A DNA stretch of 64,000 bases. Origin: Cristatella mucedo (lineage: Eukaryota > Bryozoa > Phylactolaemata > Cristatellidae). Shown in pieces: positions 10,086-23,004 of this stretch (the first letter of the stretch is position 1; each line of letters begins with the position of its first letter). The position numbers and the translations under genes were made by a program. The notes below the pieces were generated by a model that saw only the letters and a list, made by a program, of their open reading frames with translations, was not told the origin of the DNA and did no database searches. The stretch lies in NCBI GenBank assembly GCA_009760855.2, contig WPIO01000005.1, forward strand, positions 6,538,001 through 6,602,000, written 5' to 3'.

Positions 10086-11467
10086 GTAAGTCCTCAATCA
10101 TTTGTATAGGTTTGAACCGACTTATAGACAGTTATAATTAAAATGACAGCTTTTTAAGTGTATCTGTAGATCCTTTAGGTCACTTGCATAGTGTAACGCT
10201 ATGCGTTGCAAGAATGAGGATATAGCACCATAGACGACCTAGTAAAATTAAATGACCTAGTTAGAATTCTCTGCTTATACTCTAGGAATTTCGACTCAGT
10301 AGGCCTTTGGACCTTTGGTCGAATTGGCCGCCTCTTTCGTAAGAGCTACCATCACTGTCACCCAAAGTGTTGCTTCTCTTGCTAAAGACAGTCGGTAATC
10401 AACTTAATGATTGTAAAATAACCTAAGTGACTTTCTTGAGATAAATATGTCCAGATTAATAACGTTCATCCCTTCACGTTTAAATTACTCACAGTTCGAA
10501 TTTTGGCGCCATACTTATTTTCCTGCTAGCCTTCTCCAAGCAGCCTGTGCGTGGCTCAAAGCTTATTAGATTATTAAAAACGCAGATTTTTACTTTTATT
10601 TCACGTAATACATAAAAATTTTACCACCTGCTTCTACACAGTTTAAGAGCTTGAAAGACTAACTGAAGGCTTTTCAGCCTTCCCAAATTTTTTACTTAAA
10701 AAGTATTTACACAATCAAGTGGCGAACCTATACACTTTTTAGTATTAAGTAAACTGCTTCTTCTACATCTGCACACTATATGCTTAATAATGGTATGCCT
10801 GATGGGAACTACTCCTAGAATATGTTAGTGAAACACAAAAATAAAATAGATAATACATTGCCATATTAATGTTTTCTAGCAGACGTAGATATTCTAGGCA
10901 CAAAGATACTGAATGAAATTTGTTGTTTGAAGTTCCTCCAAATAAATAGAAAGATCTGACAGCTGTGATAAATTAGAAGACATATAGGCATATGGCTACA
11001 GCAACCAAAACCGCAAAGTCTAGGTAAAGATGATTTTATTCGCAAGAGGTAGGTTATCCCAAGATGTTCCCATATTATTAAAGACGTCTGATTATACATT
11101 GGAAAAGCTTATAGTTATAGCCAAGTACAAGTGTCGCATGTTTCCAAAATTAAAAGGTTTCGGTTTATATAAAAGAAAGCCATCTCTTGGAAACATGGGA
11201 ATATTAGCTTAATTTTTTGCTTCACAGTTTTTAAGCAACGAAAAATAAACTGCATCAGAAAGTGTGGTTCTCGCTCTTACTTTATTTTTAAACTTTATTA
11301 GCTTTTTAACAAAAATCAAAATGATATTCCTAAAGGAGCAACATGATGCATTAATAATCTATACAGAGAGATCAAAGTGCAGCTGGCTGGCGTTGTTTAT
11401 TTAAAGAAAAGGTAAAGCGGTACTGTCATTCGTACTCTTAAAATTCGTGCATTGGCCAAACTTGTAG
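10086..11467. other. intron, nothing recognised
   Basis: This AT-rich intron lies between two phase-0 exons. No repeat family was identified. The minus-strand open frame 10866-11099 has no recognisable domain. Confidence 0.4.
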
Positions 11468-11536
11468 GTTGGTGAAACGTTAAACGTAACTGTTCATCGA
11501 CCTCATATGGAAAAGACAGGCGAAGTCGTGTTATCT
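11468..11536 (+). CDS. A2M-like gene exon: MG5 strand
   Basis: This small exon of 23 codons (phase 0-0) follows acceptor cttgtag and precedes donor gtgagt. It encodes VGETLNVTVHRPHMEKTGEV and ends VLS. The V-G-x-x-x-x-V-x-V strand is the standard 'pG-e-x-v-x-v-x-v' strand of MG5. The next exon continues the following strand as V-I-S-S-G, the position of the family's 'v-l-s-r-G-x-i' segment. Confidence 0.72.
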
Positions 11537-11746
11537 GTGAGTACTTTAGTAAGGCGTTGCACAATTTCAATCTACATCTTGCTCATTTTGGGGGCTTTAA
11601 TGCTTTGTTTAGATATCTAACTAAGCGTAAACATTGTTTTCGAATCGTGCTTAAAATATGGAAATAAGAGAAAATAAATGTCAGTCTAGGATAATTGAAT
11701 ATTTTACAATGTATGTAACTTTCATACTCATTGTTATGGATTTTAG

Positions 11747-11944
11747 GTAATATCTAGCGGAAGAGTCACATTTGGGCCTCTGAAACTGCTCTCAACTAGT
11801 ACAGAGCAGAGTGTGTCAGTATCAGTGTCAATATCAGTGATACACGATATGCTTCCAAGGTCCCATATCAGCGCATACTCACTGTCAAACGAAGGAGAGG
11901 TTCAGAGTGCTATTACCGATTTCAATGTTTTACGTCACGAGCAG
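11747..11944 (+). CDS. A2M-like gene exon: MG5/MG6
   Basis: The exon has 66 codons (phase 0-0) with acceptor ggattttag and donor gtgagc. It begins V-I-S-S-G-R-V, has a long alternating V/S strand, then LPRSHISAYSLSNEGEVQSA and ITDFNV. This matches the family signature 'm-x-P-x-a-x-l-x-x-Y-x-x-x-x-G-E-v-x-x-D-s-x-x-F-x-V' of MG6 (A2M N-domain 2). It is one of the most convincing exons of the gene. Confidence 0.8.
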
Positions 11945-12924
11945 GTGAGCGAAAGCACTCACATTTATGTTTGCTCACAAGACACTCTTCACTGTGTCCT
12001 CTCTATTGACGCGGTCGGCCGACCTGCAACTGGTCATTTTCTCCAGAGCAGCAAGCTTTCTCTAATTTTTTGCAAGCTAAAGCTTCGCGTCCGCTCTGGC
12101 TGACTCACCGTACTTCTAACTGAAGACTTGAGAAATAATTTGCGCGGTTAAATGATCTCATCGACCCTCGGTGCCTCCAAAAGCCGATTTGCATGTCAGT
12201 GCTCTGGCAGAACGCTCAGAATGCCTCACGGGGGTCGCAGCAGTTCAAATACTCCATTTTGAATGAAAACAACGATCTAAATGTTTTTTATTGGAAAAAG
12301 TTGTATCGAGTTTTCGATTTACTTTACATGCACGCTATATTTCTTTACGATGAAAAGTGAAAGGTCAGAGACCGCAAGACCTGATGGTGCGATGGATACA
12401 AATCTTGTTAGCTCCACGGATTTTTCTACACGGAACTACTGTAATTAAAAATTGGCAGGGCTACTAAGTAAACCATTATTCCTCTACAGTGAATGCGACA
12501 GAACGGCAGGTAAAATCTAAGAAAATCAGCTGAGCATCTCCTTGGCTAAAGGAGCTGCGTAAACACGTTCGTCCTAATCAAAAGAACAAAACGATGTTCT
12601 GACTGACCTAGTAATAAAAACGAGAATAGTATGGAGTCGTACGTACGCCGCCCTAGGAAAAAATAATTTCTTTCTTGGAAATAAAACGTTATGTCAAGGA
12701 ATTATATAAATTTCTTGGCGATAAAATGCACAGTCTCACAACGCATAAGCCCACAATGGACAGTTCACACAGACAAAGCAAACGCTATCCAAAAAAGGTG
12801 CTTTTCAGCTTCCTTTTTTATAAATATCAAGAATGTCAGTCACAAGAAATTTCAAGTGTTTGGGGGAAAGAGCTTTTCTTCCGATCACTTCAAGTTCGCT
12901 GGGTGATTAACCGAACTGCAGAAG
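11945..12924. other. intron start, nothing recognised
   Basis: An open frame runs from 11945 to 12103 beyond the donor, but it lacks family similarity and is treated as intron read-through. The rest to 12924 is AT-rich without a recognised element. Confidence 0.35.
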
Positions 12925-14950
12925 TCAGTTAGGCGGGTGGTATAATGTCAAGCTTGATTGGGAAGTAGTTCTGATAGGCACGTTGAAGCAAGAGAATAAA
13001 GGGACCAACAAGCGAGTCACAAAACCCTGCAGTTGACAAGCTGCTTGATGGAGAGCCAGTCAGGTCACTGAATCGCGGTGTGATTGTGGAAACTCCGAAG
13101 TTCACGATAGACAAGCGAAGCTTCTGAGTTGTGCACCAATTTGTTATCAAACAATTTCGCAGGTCAGAAGACCTGCGAGTAAGTGAGTAGTGATTTAAAA
13201 AAATCGAGGAGGGCTGGCAAAATACACTGACTAGCTATATCACTATGTAAGCAAGCCAAACTTACTTCAATCCAACGCAGCTAAAAGCTGGCAGACTTTA
13301 AGTGGAGCTGAGGCAGTCATTCATTGAAATATCCTATTGGAGCTGCACATCCAGATTTAGCGAAGATTCTACTGAAAATATGTTGTCCGAGCCAATGTTT
13401 AGGGTAGATTTGTCAATTAATATGTTGCATTAGTTTTGCCCATGCCTAGTAGGATGTCTTTATTGTAATTTAGTTTGAGATCAATTAAAACTCGAACGCC
13501 AGCAATATATGCAGATATGCAGTTGAGAAAGTTTGAAGAGATTGTTAGGCAACGGGAGACCAAAGTTTGATAAATCTGTGTGCTTTATCTATCACATGCA
13601 TGACATTAAAAGCCCAAATTTTGCTTTGGGATTACTTTGGAAAGAGGTAGAATATTGATTTTGAAAAGAAATTAACCAAACGCAGAGCCCTGGGGTAACT
13701 CGTCTTTTACTGGTTCCTCAGATGATTGCTGTCCGTTTACATTGATGCTCTGGAGTCGCCCACAGAGATGGGACCTATGAGGCCATGGCAACGCTGGTGT
13801 CAGTGATGCAAAGGGGAGACGAGAGGCGCTCAAAAAGGACTTGGCCACGAATAGTATCAAACGTTGCAGAAACATCGAGAAGAACAAGCAAAGAGACTAT
13901 ACCTAAGTACACATTCCTGAGGTCATTATGAATTCGCAGCAGGAATGACTCGGGAGTGATTAGCTCTAAAGCCCGTTGGACGCTTCTAGGTGTAATGTTA
14001 TAAAATAAAGGCTTACCGTGTCACCAAAACTCGTCCCCATCTATTTTTAACAGGAGCGGTAGTAGCGAGACTAGGCGGAAATCACTCAAGTTCTCCATGT
14101 CTGGTGTTGTATACGTGATAAGAGGCCTGACAAGAGCCATTTTTAAAGACGCAGTCACAGGACCCGAGGTTAATGACGGATTTATTATGTTACAATGCGG
14201 GGCAGCAAAAAAGTCGTTATGGCATACCAGAAGAAAAAAAGTATATATGAGATCTAGAGGGCTAGTAAGGTGTTTAGATTGGAAGAAGAAATTATAGATG
14301 AGGCCTCTTGTACCAGCCTTAAAGGTAGACTTGCTTTAGGGTAGGTAATTTAAGAGAGCAGTTCAGAGGATATGTTACACAGGGATAGCAGTCCAACGGG
14401 CATGCTACTTATAGGTACGGGCTCTGATATTATCTATCTCGCATACAGAGAAGCTGGAGACTAGGCCTTACAAATCGCAGTAACAATCTCAAAGTAAGAT
14501 GCTGATCTGGAAGCTGTTAAGGTTGTTGATAGTCGAAGACCACATTTATTGATTGTGCACCTGTGATTCCACTATACTTTTATAAAAGATAAACTTGGCC
14601 TTAGCCAGGATGATTGATTAGATCTATAAAAGTCCGCGTATTCCGGTTTCTGGGCAGTCAATTCTAATCTTTCGCATGCCTTCTCAAGCTTGAACTTAGT
14701 AGGTAGAGCTAGTGTAATTCGCGTAGTAAGCCATCAAAGGCTCTCTGAGCAACGTTATGCTTAGTAAGAGAAGCAAACTCGTCCAGGTCGTCAGTAAGTG
14801 TCTGGTTGTAGCATTTCACCAGCGAGAAGTGTTCGGACGGATGATTGAGTAGCTGGCGAGTAAGATTTCTCCCTGCGGACAGCATTAAAGTCAAATGTCT
14901 TAAGGCTTGGTGCTTCGTAGAGGAGTCTGGATACTTGAGTAGTTCAGGGC
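12925..14950 (-). mobile_element. long degenerate LINE, antisense in intron
   Basis: The minus strand carries the family B C-terminal region at about 13160-12930. Further 5' in the element it has a DELPQGSAFG stretch near 13690, equivalent to the G-V-P-Q-G-S-V-L-G motif of reverse transcriptase. Upstream frames to about 14890 are leucine-rich and broken. This is a longer but older copy than those after 39 kb. Boundaries are approximate. Confidence 0.5.
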
Positions 14951-15709
14951 TGTTTATAGAATAGTTTGGTCCTACCCAAACAGCAGTATCAGCTGCTTCC
15001 CTCTTTTCCCTCAGGTTAATTTAGTACAATAAATAAGTTATTATATAATTTAAATTAAAGACAATCGTCTAAATGAGCTCTTGCTATGGTCTCTAGACAT
15101 TGCTTTTCAAAAAAATTAAACAATGATGTTCCTCTCTCCTGATGCATATACGCAAGAGTGTGATGAATGACCGAGGGGAGCAGCGAGAGGACTGTAACTA
15201 TAAGGCTCTTAATTGTGTGTGCATTCGGTACGTCAAATACAGCTTCAGCTAATGCTTGTAGAGAAAATTTTTTAAGCGTTATTTTGCGAATTTTTTCGTT
15301 CAATCGTCTCAACTGCAGCCATTGTACACCGTCTCAGCATTGTCTACTGCTAGAGATCAGTTCACAAAGTCAGCCACTGGAATCTTTGAAGCCATAGATA
15401 GGCACTTAAGGTTCCTAATTTGATTTCAAGTCTGGAGAACAGTTTTTGTTAATGCAAAGCTTATTTGAGTGCCGGATCTGGTGAGATCAGTAGACGCTTA
15501 TCGTTGTCGTTGAAAAGCTGGGGCTTTATTTCCAGCTTGCAAGATTGTAAAGCTACCCTATTCTAATTTTATTTGCTTAGGTGATAAATATGGTATATAC
15601 ATGTAATGTGTAGAAACATGATAGTGGAGCAGAAGTTTTCTCTGAAAAATTACATCGTTTTAAAATAATTGAAAAACAAATGGAACATATTTGCATATAC
15701 ATATAGAGG

Positions 15710-15750
<41 letters not shown>

Positions 15751-16075
15751 TGCAGACCTCAAAGTGCTTTTCTTGTTTATTTGCAACGTAGATGTAACCA
15801 TTAAAAAATCGTCAAAAAGATATTTTGGATAATTTGCACAGGCGAGAATATGAAAAAATTGATTAACTTTGTCTTTAAATAGCGACTGACAAGCGGATCG
15901 ATGGACGGACAGGTATAATACATTCACGATTAACAGCTGTTGATTATTATTTATTCCAGCCCAAGCATTCCAAAGCGGTTGCATGCAATTTTTTGATTTT
16001 ACTATACTGTGATATAACGTGCGCTAAAAACACATATCACTCGACAGTATCGGAAGAGCACTACTTGTGCTGCAG
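14951..16075. other. intron sequence with an AT microsatellite
   Basis: Apart from the dinucleotide repeat at 15713-15748 I recognise nothing here. The minus-strand frame at 15577-15984 is created partly by the microsatellite. Confidence 0.35.
15713..15748. repeat. (AT)n microsatellite
   Basis: About 18 uninterrupted AT units lie in the intron just before the 16076 exon. Confidence 0.95.
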
Positions 16076-16285
16076 GTTGCTGGTACCATTGACGTTTTCC
16101 ATGCTGGAAGCACTTCAGACCCTTCGACTATCTTCAGACCAGATGAAGAAGTTTGGCTGCACTTCTCGCCCAACCTTCCCCATGATAGCGAAAACAGCGA
16201 GATATGGCAAACATTTGTATCCGTATATGACACAGGATTCCTCGAGCACACTTCTGTGACTGAGCTAGCGTTGTCCTATGATGAC
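16076..16285 (+). CDS. A2M-like gene exon: end of MG6, start of bait half
   Basis: The exon has 70 codons (phase 0-0) with acceptor gtgctgcag and donor gtaagt. It contains FRPDEEVWLHFSPN, the 'v-x-P-g-e-x-v-x-l-x-v' strand after the MG6 signature, and then FVSVYDTGFLEHTSVTEL. The latter sits where family members have 'l-l-A-V-D-x-s-v-L-L-L'. It follows the 11747-11944 exon in phase. The next recognised exon (30946) needs a preceding exon ending in phase 1, so at least one exon between them is missing. Confidence 0.72.
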
Positions 16286-18156
16286 GTAAGTGAATCTTGT
16301 AGCCTCTTAGCTTTTAAGCTGTACCTTTGCTACTTGGCTGTTTCACGATTCTTGCATGATCCTACATGCAGGCAAAAGACTTATTTTGATTCAAGCATGA
16401 AGTAATTTATAAATGCATAGTCTTTTATCTCGTGATATTGACCAAATGGAATTGCAGGAAGACACTCTGCCCAAGCTAAATAGCTATTTGAGCTAGCCTA
16501 TTGGGAATAAGCTACCTCTAGGTAACATTTACACTCACTTCCTCGGAAAGAGAGTCTATTTCGCAGTGATTTATCTGACTTTTAGTGACAGCTCCTACAG
16601 ATACGTTGATTGGAAACTGTTTTAAAGTTTTTATAAGGAAAGAGAAGAACTAAGAGTGATTGCAATTCCAACAGAAGATCGCTACCGCTTTGAAAGTTTT
16701 TACTTCAGCCATTTTGCAGCCATTTATTATCTTTAATTATATTTGGAGCCCATACAAAAGATGGAGATCCATGAAAAGGGATGGCATTCATGCATTTAGA
16801 GATAAAAATAATATCAAAGAGGTCCTAACTGCCCGCTTTTAAAGGTACTGGGTTTTGGTTACGTTAACATGACGTCAGTTTAGAGCTGGTGAATTGATGT
16901 AACCTTGATTGTGATCTAGAAGTGAAGCTAATCTACAGGCCGCCAACGCTGATCACCTGATCATAATTATTAATGTAGTTATGTGTAGGCTTTTTACGCA
17001 GAGAAAACTTAAGCAGTTATCGTAGTAACTGTGCCTTAAAGTATGACTGTCGCAGGTGTAATGAATGACTGTCAATAGAATCGTGCTCTAGCCTAGTTTT
17101 AAAATCTCTTCATCATCGCGCGATTGCTTCATCAATGACAAGCAGCTCAGGGTTTAGTCAAATGATTCGCATCCGTAAGATGCCCGATCGCCTACGTAAG
17201 AATAACTACGAGAGCGATTTATAAATTTGGCTTATCACTTTGCTTTACTTGGACGATGCTGAATACCTTTAAGTAATAATTATTCACAGTAAGTTACAAG
17301 CTGTTTTTAGATAAATAGGTTCGTTTAGAAAGTTCTTTTAATTAATTTATTAAGGCACATCTATTTTTTGCTATGCATTGGAAGGTTCTGAAAAAACTTG
17401 TGCCAGTGCTAAAATGAATAATTGTAGATTGTCTAGTAACAAGAGTAAATGGGGTGATTGCATTTTGTTTAATGTGAAATAAAACTCTGGTGCTAGGGGC
17501 TTGGTGATTCCCACTGGAGGGAGAGCTTGATAAAGTTTTCAAGAGTTGCTACCTCAGACAAACATTCTTTTCTACGCCTTAAAAATAGCAGGACTTATAA
17601 AAGACAACGAAAGAAGTGCTGCCTATTGAAGATAACGGCATGACTAAACTTAACACATTGTGATTAAAAAAAGTATGCGTTAGTAAATTCAAGCTATTTC
17701 AAAGTACAACCTCTGTTGAAATGCGATATTGAAACTCAGAAAAACTATGGTCTACATTAGAAGACCCGCCAATAAAGTTAAGGCAACCTTGTATTTGAAA
17801 ATCATGCAGAGTAGGTGTGAATTTATACATAAATATGAGCTTGACTAAATATTTTATCAACATTCTGCTATATTATTACCTATATATGAATTTATTACTG
17901 ACTTTGAGTTTTTCACATTTTGGAAATTTATCTTTGAAAGGGTTTTTTAATCTTTCAATCAGATCAAGTGCCAGAAGCCCTAAAGGGAAGCAACGTGCAT
18001 GCGCAGATCCCAAGCCTCCAATACTTATTTCATGTGCTGTGAAAGAAATGCTCATACGATTGACCGCCGTAGAAAAGAGAAGCTGCTTAAATAGAGCGAA
18101 CATCCGAGCTTGATGGCTACTCTGAATCTGGCTGCTTTTTCTACTTTGCTGTACTC

Positions 18157-18181
18157 ATGCTAATGTCAGTGACATTAGCAT
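18157..18181. repeat. perfect 11-bp inverted repeat with 3-base loop
   Basis: ATGCTAATGTC and its exact reverse complement are separated by AGT. The result is a small stable hairpin with no T-run and no neighbouring gene on either strand. Its role is unknown. Confidence 0.85.
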
Positions 18182-18352
18182 TCTCTGCACACTGACTGGT
18201 GAAGCAAGCTCTCAATAGATCAGGCGGCTTAAAGGATGTCACAATCGGCAGCTGAGCCATTAATTGTATATGTGGTGGTTGGTTTTCTAAAGTTATCGAA
18301 GCCGAATGATCAACGCCAAACAGCAAAACAGCCTAAACATATTTTCGGTCAT

Positions 18353-18416
18353 GGTTCTACTATTTGTCTTTAATGATCTGTCAGGGTTCTGCAATTTGTC
18401 TTTAATGATGTCTAGC
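18353..18416. repeat. 32-bp sequence present twice in tandem
   Basis: The segment beginning ggttctactatttgtcttta is followed 32 bases later by ggttctgcaatttgtcttta, both followed by atgat. It is a recent local duplication in the intron. Confidence 0.8.
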
Positions 18417-19110
18417 ACGTGAGCCATCGGCCTTTAGTCAAGTCGTACTCCTGGAAGACTGCTTAATATTGTAGATAAATGTAAATTTAAATCAAGCTAG
18501 CTCCTTATTCATCTACTAAGAACACAGCTAAAAATCTACTCGGATTGCCATTAAATACATGCAAAATCTTGATGCAATTTCAAATAAAAAAGAAACTACC
18601 TGTCACTATCCATTGCTTGAACTGTTTGCTTTAATATGGGCATTTATTTCCCTTTCGTACATCACCATCCAGCAAAGTGTCGAGCTATTTGGTTAGGGGT
18701 AAAATAATTACATATAGTTTTAGGCTGAGTCACCAATGAATATAATAAAATAAGTGGCTGCAAAGTCACTAATGTTTGTATTAACGTGTGCGACCAACAC
18801 TTTTGAGCCTACTTTTGATTTCCTTATATCGTGCCTCTTTTGAAAAGATTATTCAATCTAACGGAATTAAGCTGTAGCCATAAAGCTATTATGAACAACG
18901 ATTTTTTCCTTTAGTAGTCTAGATAGTTTTTGGTAGTTCCTTTGGTAAATTATCAAAGCCATGCAATGCCTGAGTGCCTTTCGGAGTATTGATTGTGAAT
19001 TTTACGAAGTGTCTAGATGGGCATGGCGATTTAATGAGCTCTAGGAGCAGCAGGACTGAGTTGACATCCAAGATATATGAGCGAGCGTGCATCGGCGATA
19101 CGCTTGAGGA

Positions 19111-19114
<4 letters not shown>

Positions 19115-19171
<57 letters not shown>

Positions 19172-19186
19172 CATACATATATATCG
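19115..19186. repeat. (CT)n followed by (AT)n compound microsatellite
   Basis: About 19 CT units are followed directly by AT repeats with ACAT interruptions. It creates spurious open frames of Leu-Ser or Arg-Glu repeats on both strands. Confidence 0.95.
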
Positions 19187-20379
19187 CCCAGGCGTGTCTC
19201 TTTATTTGCCCACAGAGCAACTGTAATTTTGCTAGCAGTTGAGGTTTTAATACTTTGTAGTGTCGCAAGCAAACATGTGCAATAAAGAAGTACACAATTT
19301 TTGAAAGACGCAAAGTGTTGTGGTACGATACTGATGAAGGAGGCTGTGATTACTTGTAATTGTATATCTACTTTTTATGGTCTCTTTTATGCATAAACAG
19401 AAGGTTATACATGAAGAGACGGTCATGGGCTTAGGATAGTAGTGCCCATCATTAACCACTGCCACATTTAAAATATAGCGAATATGTTTACAGATAGAAA
19501 CTATATGCAGTAGCTAAATGAGAATTTAGCTGGAAACAAAAATGCGGGGTAGTAACTTACCACTGACAGAATAAGCAATTGCATTGTGGCAGGTCTTTGG
19601 TTACCTCTATTGAGGTGTATCTTTTCTAGTCATTCTTAATTCTTTTGTAGTTTTCTTGCTGCAATGAAACGACAAGTATTCGACATAGAAAGTGCTATTC
19701 AATCGCTATCGAAACTAAATCAATAAAAAGAACGAACTGTTGCATTTTAGGAACTCTCTGTTCTTCGATCTGCCGATGTCGATATAGTGCTGTGGTCTCG
19801 GGGTCTTGCGCATGGGCGTCTCCGCAAGGTGTTGAAGCAAACTGAACAACAGACAATTTGCGCTCTCGGTAGGTATGCATTTATTTTTCTGCACTTTTAG
19901 TCCTATTTTTCCAGTGAAATAGCGGCTCTAATCAGTGTTTTATTTTACTATGCTGTGCATCATATCTTAGGCCGATCTCTAGTTATGATTTCGTTTCCCA
20001 ATTTAATAGATTATATTGCCTCATTTTGTGATAGTGAGTGGGAGACATCGTCCGCTGGACATCAGAATCTATGAGCCTGACTTTGAGTTTGGAGCTTAGG
20101 TGCCCAACTCTTAGTTTCTTACATTCAGCTTAAAGAATTTATTAGCAGCTTCGAAAGGGTTCTTTATCTTATGTATGTGTCTCCGTCAGTAACTTCACAA
20201 AGTCATAAAGACCATGTGGGTGTTACGCGGGAGATTTTGTATAGCCCGCTCACAGCCTAAGCGGCTTTCGGTACGCATTCGGTACCCAACAGACTTCGTC
20301 TCACGCAACAAAGAGAAAGTGGGAAGCATAGCTGAGTTAGGAGAGCAGTTGAGGTAGGGAGTAGTATAGAAGTAGCAGT

Positions 20380-21357
20380 TCAGGACCGCTGAAAAAGGTG
20401 GGGGCCAAAGTCGGCAGTTGGAGAGTAGATGTCGTTGCCTAAGAATTGTGGAAGCGAGTTCCACAGTCTAGGACCTGCAGAGCTAAAGCTTCTGTCGCCA
20501 ACTGTCTTAAAGCGGAGGAATGGGACAGCTAATTTATTGTCCACACAGGACCTGAGGGCGCAAACAGGCTGAAACTGATGCAGCAGTTCAGCTAGGTACG
20601 AAGGAGCCAAGCCATGGCTGGCCTTGTGGGTCAGCATAAGAACTTTGCTCTGTATCCTTTGCTCAACCGGCAACCATCCTAGCTCTTTCAGCAAAGGTGA
20701 CACTTGCTCAAACCGCTGGGACTTGAAGACCAGCCTTGCAGCCATATTCATAGTCCGCTGTAGTGGCATAATAGCTTTGTTTGGTAGCCCAGTCAAAAGG
20801 GAATTACAATAATCAAGCCGGGACAGAACTAAAGAGCTAGTTAAATTTTTTACAAGCCACTGTGAGAGACAGCTTCTAATCTTGTATAGGGATCGGATGT
20901 GATGGCTAGCTGTAGAGGCAGTCTTCTGAATGAAGCTTTTGAAATTGAGGCAGCTGTCGAACACGACACCTAGATTACGAGCACGTGGTGAAGGTCGCAC
21001 AATAGCACCACCTATTAGAACAGCAAAGCCTTTTAATCCAGCCACACGCTTAGGGTGTCCAATGAGAAGCAGTTCGGTTTTATTGTCATTTAATTTCAGG
21101 AAGTTTTCCGACATCCAGGATCGAATATCGGCAAGGCAAGCATTCAGTTTCTCAGTTGCTGCAGCAGATTCCAACGGTTTAAATGACAAATACAACTGAG
21201 TATCGTCAGCATAGAAGTGATATCCTATTCCATGGGCCTTAATCACTTTTCCCAGAGGTTGAGTATAAATGGAGAACAGCAAGGGACCAAGTACAGACCC
21301 TTGAGGGACTCCACAGGTGACCCTTCTCATGTCTGAGACCTGACCCCCACACGACAC
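20380..21357 (-). pseudogene. LINE reverse transcriptase, palm to C-terminus
   Basis: This is a 325-codon open stretch. It holds [17 protein letters not shown] near residue 15, the catalytic [10 protein letters not shown] near residue 49, then [17 protein letters not shown] and the [14 protein letters not shown] and [11 protein letters not shown] segments of the CR1/L2-type C-terminus. Residues upstream are in other frames. The palm is intact here but cannot be translated as one protein with the rest. Confidence 0.85.
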
Positions 21358-21490
21358 GGATTGAACACGATCAGACTAGTAGGATTTAAACCACGCCGGT
21401 GCTTCGTCTGCCAGACCGATCGTTGTTCTCAATCGTTCAAGCAGAACTTCGTGATCAATGGTGTCGAAGCAGCAGACAGATCTAGCAGAG

Positions 21491-21787
21491 CTAGGGCAGT
21501 GACATTCCCGTCGTCGTTGCCACGTAGAATGTCATTGTTAACACGGAGGAGAGCAGTTTCAGTAGAGTGCTGCCTCTTGAAACCTGATTGAAAAGTTTCT
21601 GACATTCCATTATGTTCAATATGTTAAACCAGCTGCTTAGCAACAATTTTTCAAGAATCTTTGATAAGAACGGAAGAAGGGGAACTGGACGATAGTTTGC
21701 TAGGACCTCTGTGTCCAATCCAGGCTTTTTAGGAATAGGTCTAACGATTGCCAATTTGAAGGACTTGAGGACGACCCCTTTTCCCAA
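21491..21787 (-). pseudogene. LINE reverse transcriptase, fingers region
   Basis: The frame contains AIVRPIPKKPGLD, the A-x-V-x-P-x-x-K-K motif, and LANYRPVPLLPFLSKILEKL, the N-Y-R-P-(V/I)-S-x-L motif with Ser replaced by Pro. A shift near 21560 moves the following F-D-T-I-D-H motif (first Asp of the catalytic triad) into another minus-strand frame at about 21470-21440. Confidence 0.8.
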
Positions 21788-23004
21788 AGAAGCATTAAAA
21801 TCTTGGTTATGGCAGGGCTAAGTTGGTCTGCAAGTGAAGACCACAGAAATGAAGGTATAGGGTCTTCAGGAGACGAGCTCTTTTTGCTAGACCTTATTAA
21901 GGCAGCCACATCACAGGCAGAAACATCGGAGAACCTTTTAAGAAAGGTCACAGGTTGAGGAACGGCGATTGCTTTGGTCGGAGGGGGCTTAATGGAGGTA
22001 CGAATGTGCACCATTTTTTCAGTAAAGAAGGCTGAAAACTTTTCGGCTGAGCCCTTTATATCTGGGGAGTCAGACCTGACAGCATTGGCCAGTAAATGGT
22101 TTACTGTCTTATAAATCTGTTTAGTGTCCGACTGGCAGGAATTCAGTTTTCTAATGAAAAAAGAAGCCCTGGCTTTTTTAAGCTTTCGGGTGTAAACTCG
22201 AAGGAAGTCTTCAAAATTGACTAGGTCTGCATCAGACCCCGATTTCCTGAAACGACGTTCCAGCCTGCGCTTAACACGGCGCATCTTAAGGAGTTTTTTT
22301 GTAAATTGAAAGCAATCTTGACGACTTTGAATACGGATAGAGCGAACGGGATCATGCTTGTCAAGAGCACTCCTGAGTGTCATGTTCATCGCATCAGTGA
22401 GGGTATCGAGGCTGCCGGTCGAGTCTGAATGCAGATCAAGAAGGCCTGCATCACAAACATATTTCAAAAACTTGTCCATGTCAATGTTTTGTACGTTACG
22501 TCGTTTGGCAAATTCGACATTGCCCTGCACGTACGAGGGAGCAGGAACAGTAAACGAGACCGAACAATGATCTGAGAGGGTCAGTAGGCACACCACAAAG
22601 TCAGTGGGGAGGACATCCTTAGTGATCACGAGATCTAGAATGTGGCCACCGACGTGGGTGCTATGATTAACGTGTTGGGCCAAACCAAGATTCTCCAGAC
22701 AGTCAAGAAATGAGTGGACCTGGCTGTTGCTAGGGTTGTCAACGTGAATATTGAAGACTCCTACAATCAGTAGCGGCTTGTCACACACAAATATTTTAGC
22801 GAGGAACTCTAAAAACCCCTCTATAAACAAGTTTAGACAGCCAGAAGGAGGCCGGTATATCATAACGGTGAGAGGCATTGTCTTTGATGAAGACCTGATA
22901 GCAACCGATTCAAACGATGACCCATGCGAGAAACTGCACATTTTATAGCTAAACGATTCGCGAACAACAATTGCAACCCCGCCACCAACCTCATCAAAAC
23001 GCAT
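21700..23004 (-). pseudogene. LINE endonuclease core and linker
   Basis: This 434-codon frame starts in the EN domain. It has VGGGVAIVVRES, VMIYRPPSG, then LLIVGVFNIHVDN, where active enzymes have G-D-F-N, and GGHILDLVITK and LTLSDHCSV with the catalytic S-D-H kept. The Asp to Val change in G-D-F-N removes a catalytic metal ligand. About 200 residues of basic linker follow before the RT. Confidence 0.85.

Larger units (their letters stand above)
16286..20190. other. intron, mostly unassigned AT-rich sequence
   Basis: No exon or transposon could be supported. It contains a hairpin at 18157-18181, a two-copy 32-bp repeat near 18353-18416 and the CT/AT microsatellite at 19115-19186. Overlapping frames on both strands at 17817-18113 have no recognisable domain. 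Confidence 0.35.

Noticed and set aside
18919-19313. Overlapping frames with Leu-Ser or Arg-Glu repeats
   Set aside because: Caused by the CT/AT compound microsatellite; no conserved flanks.
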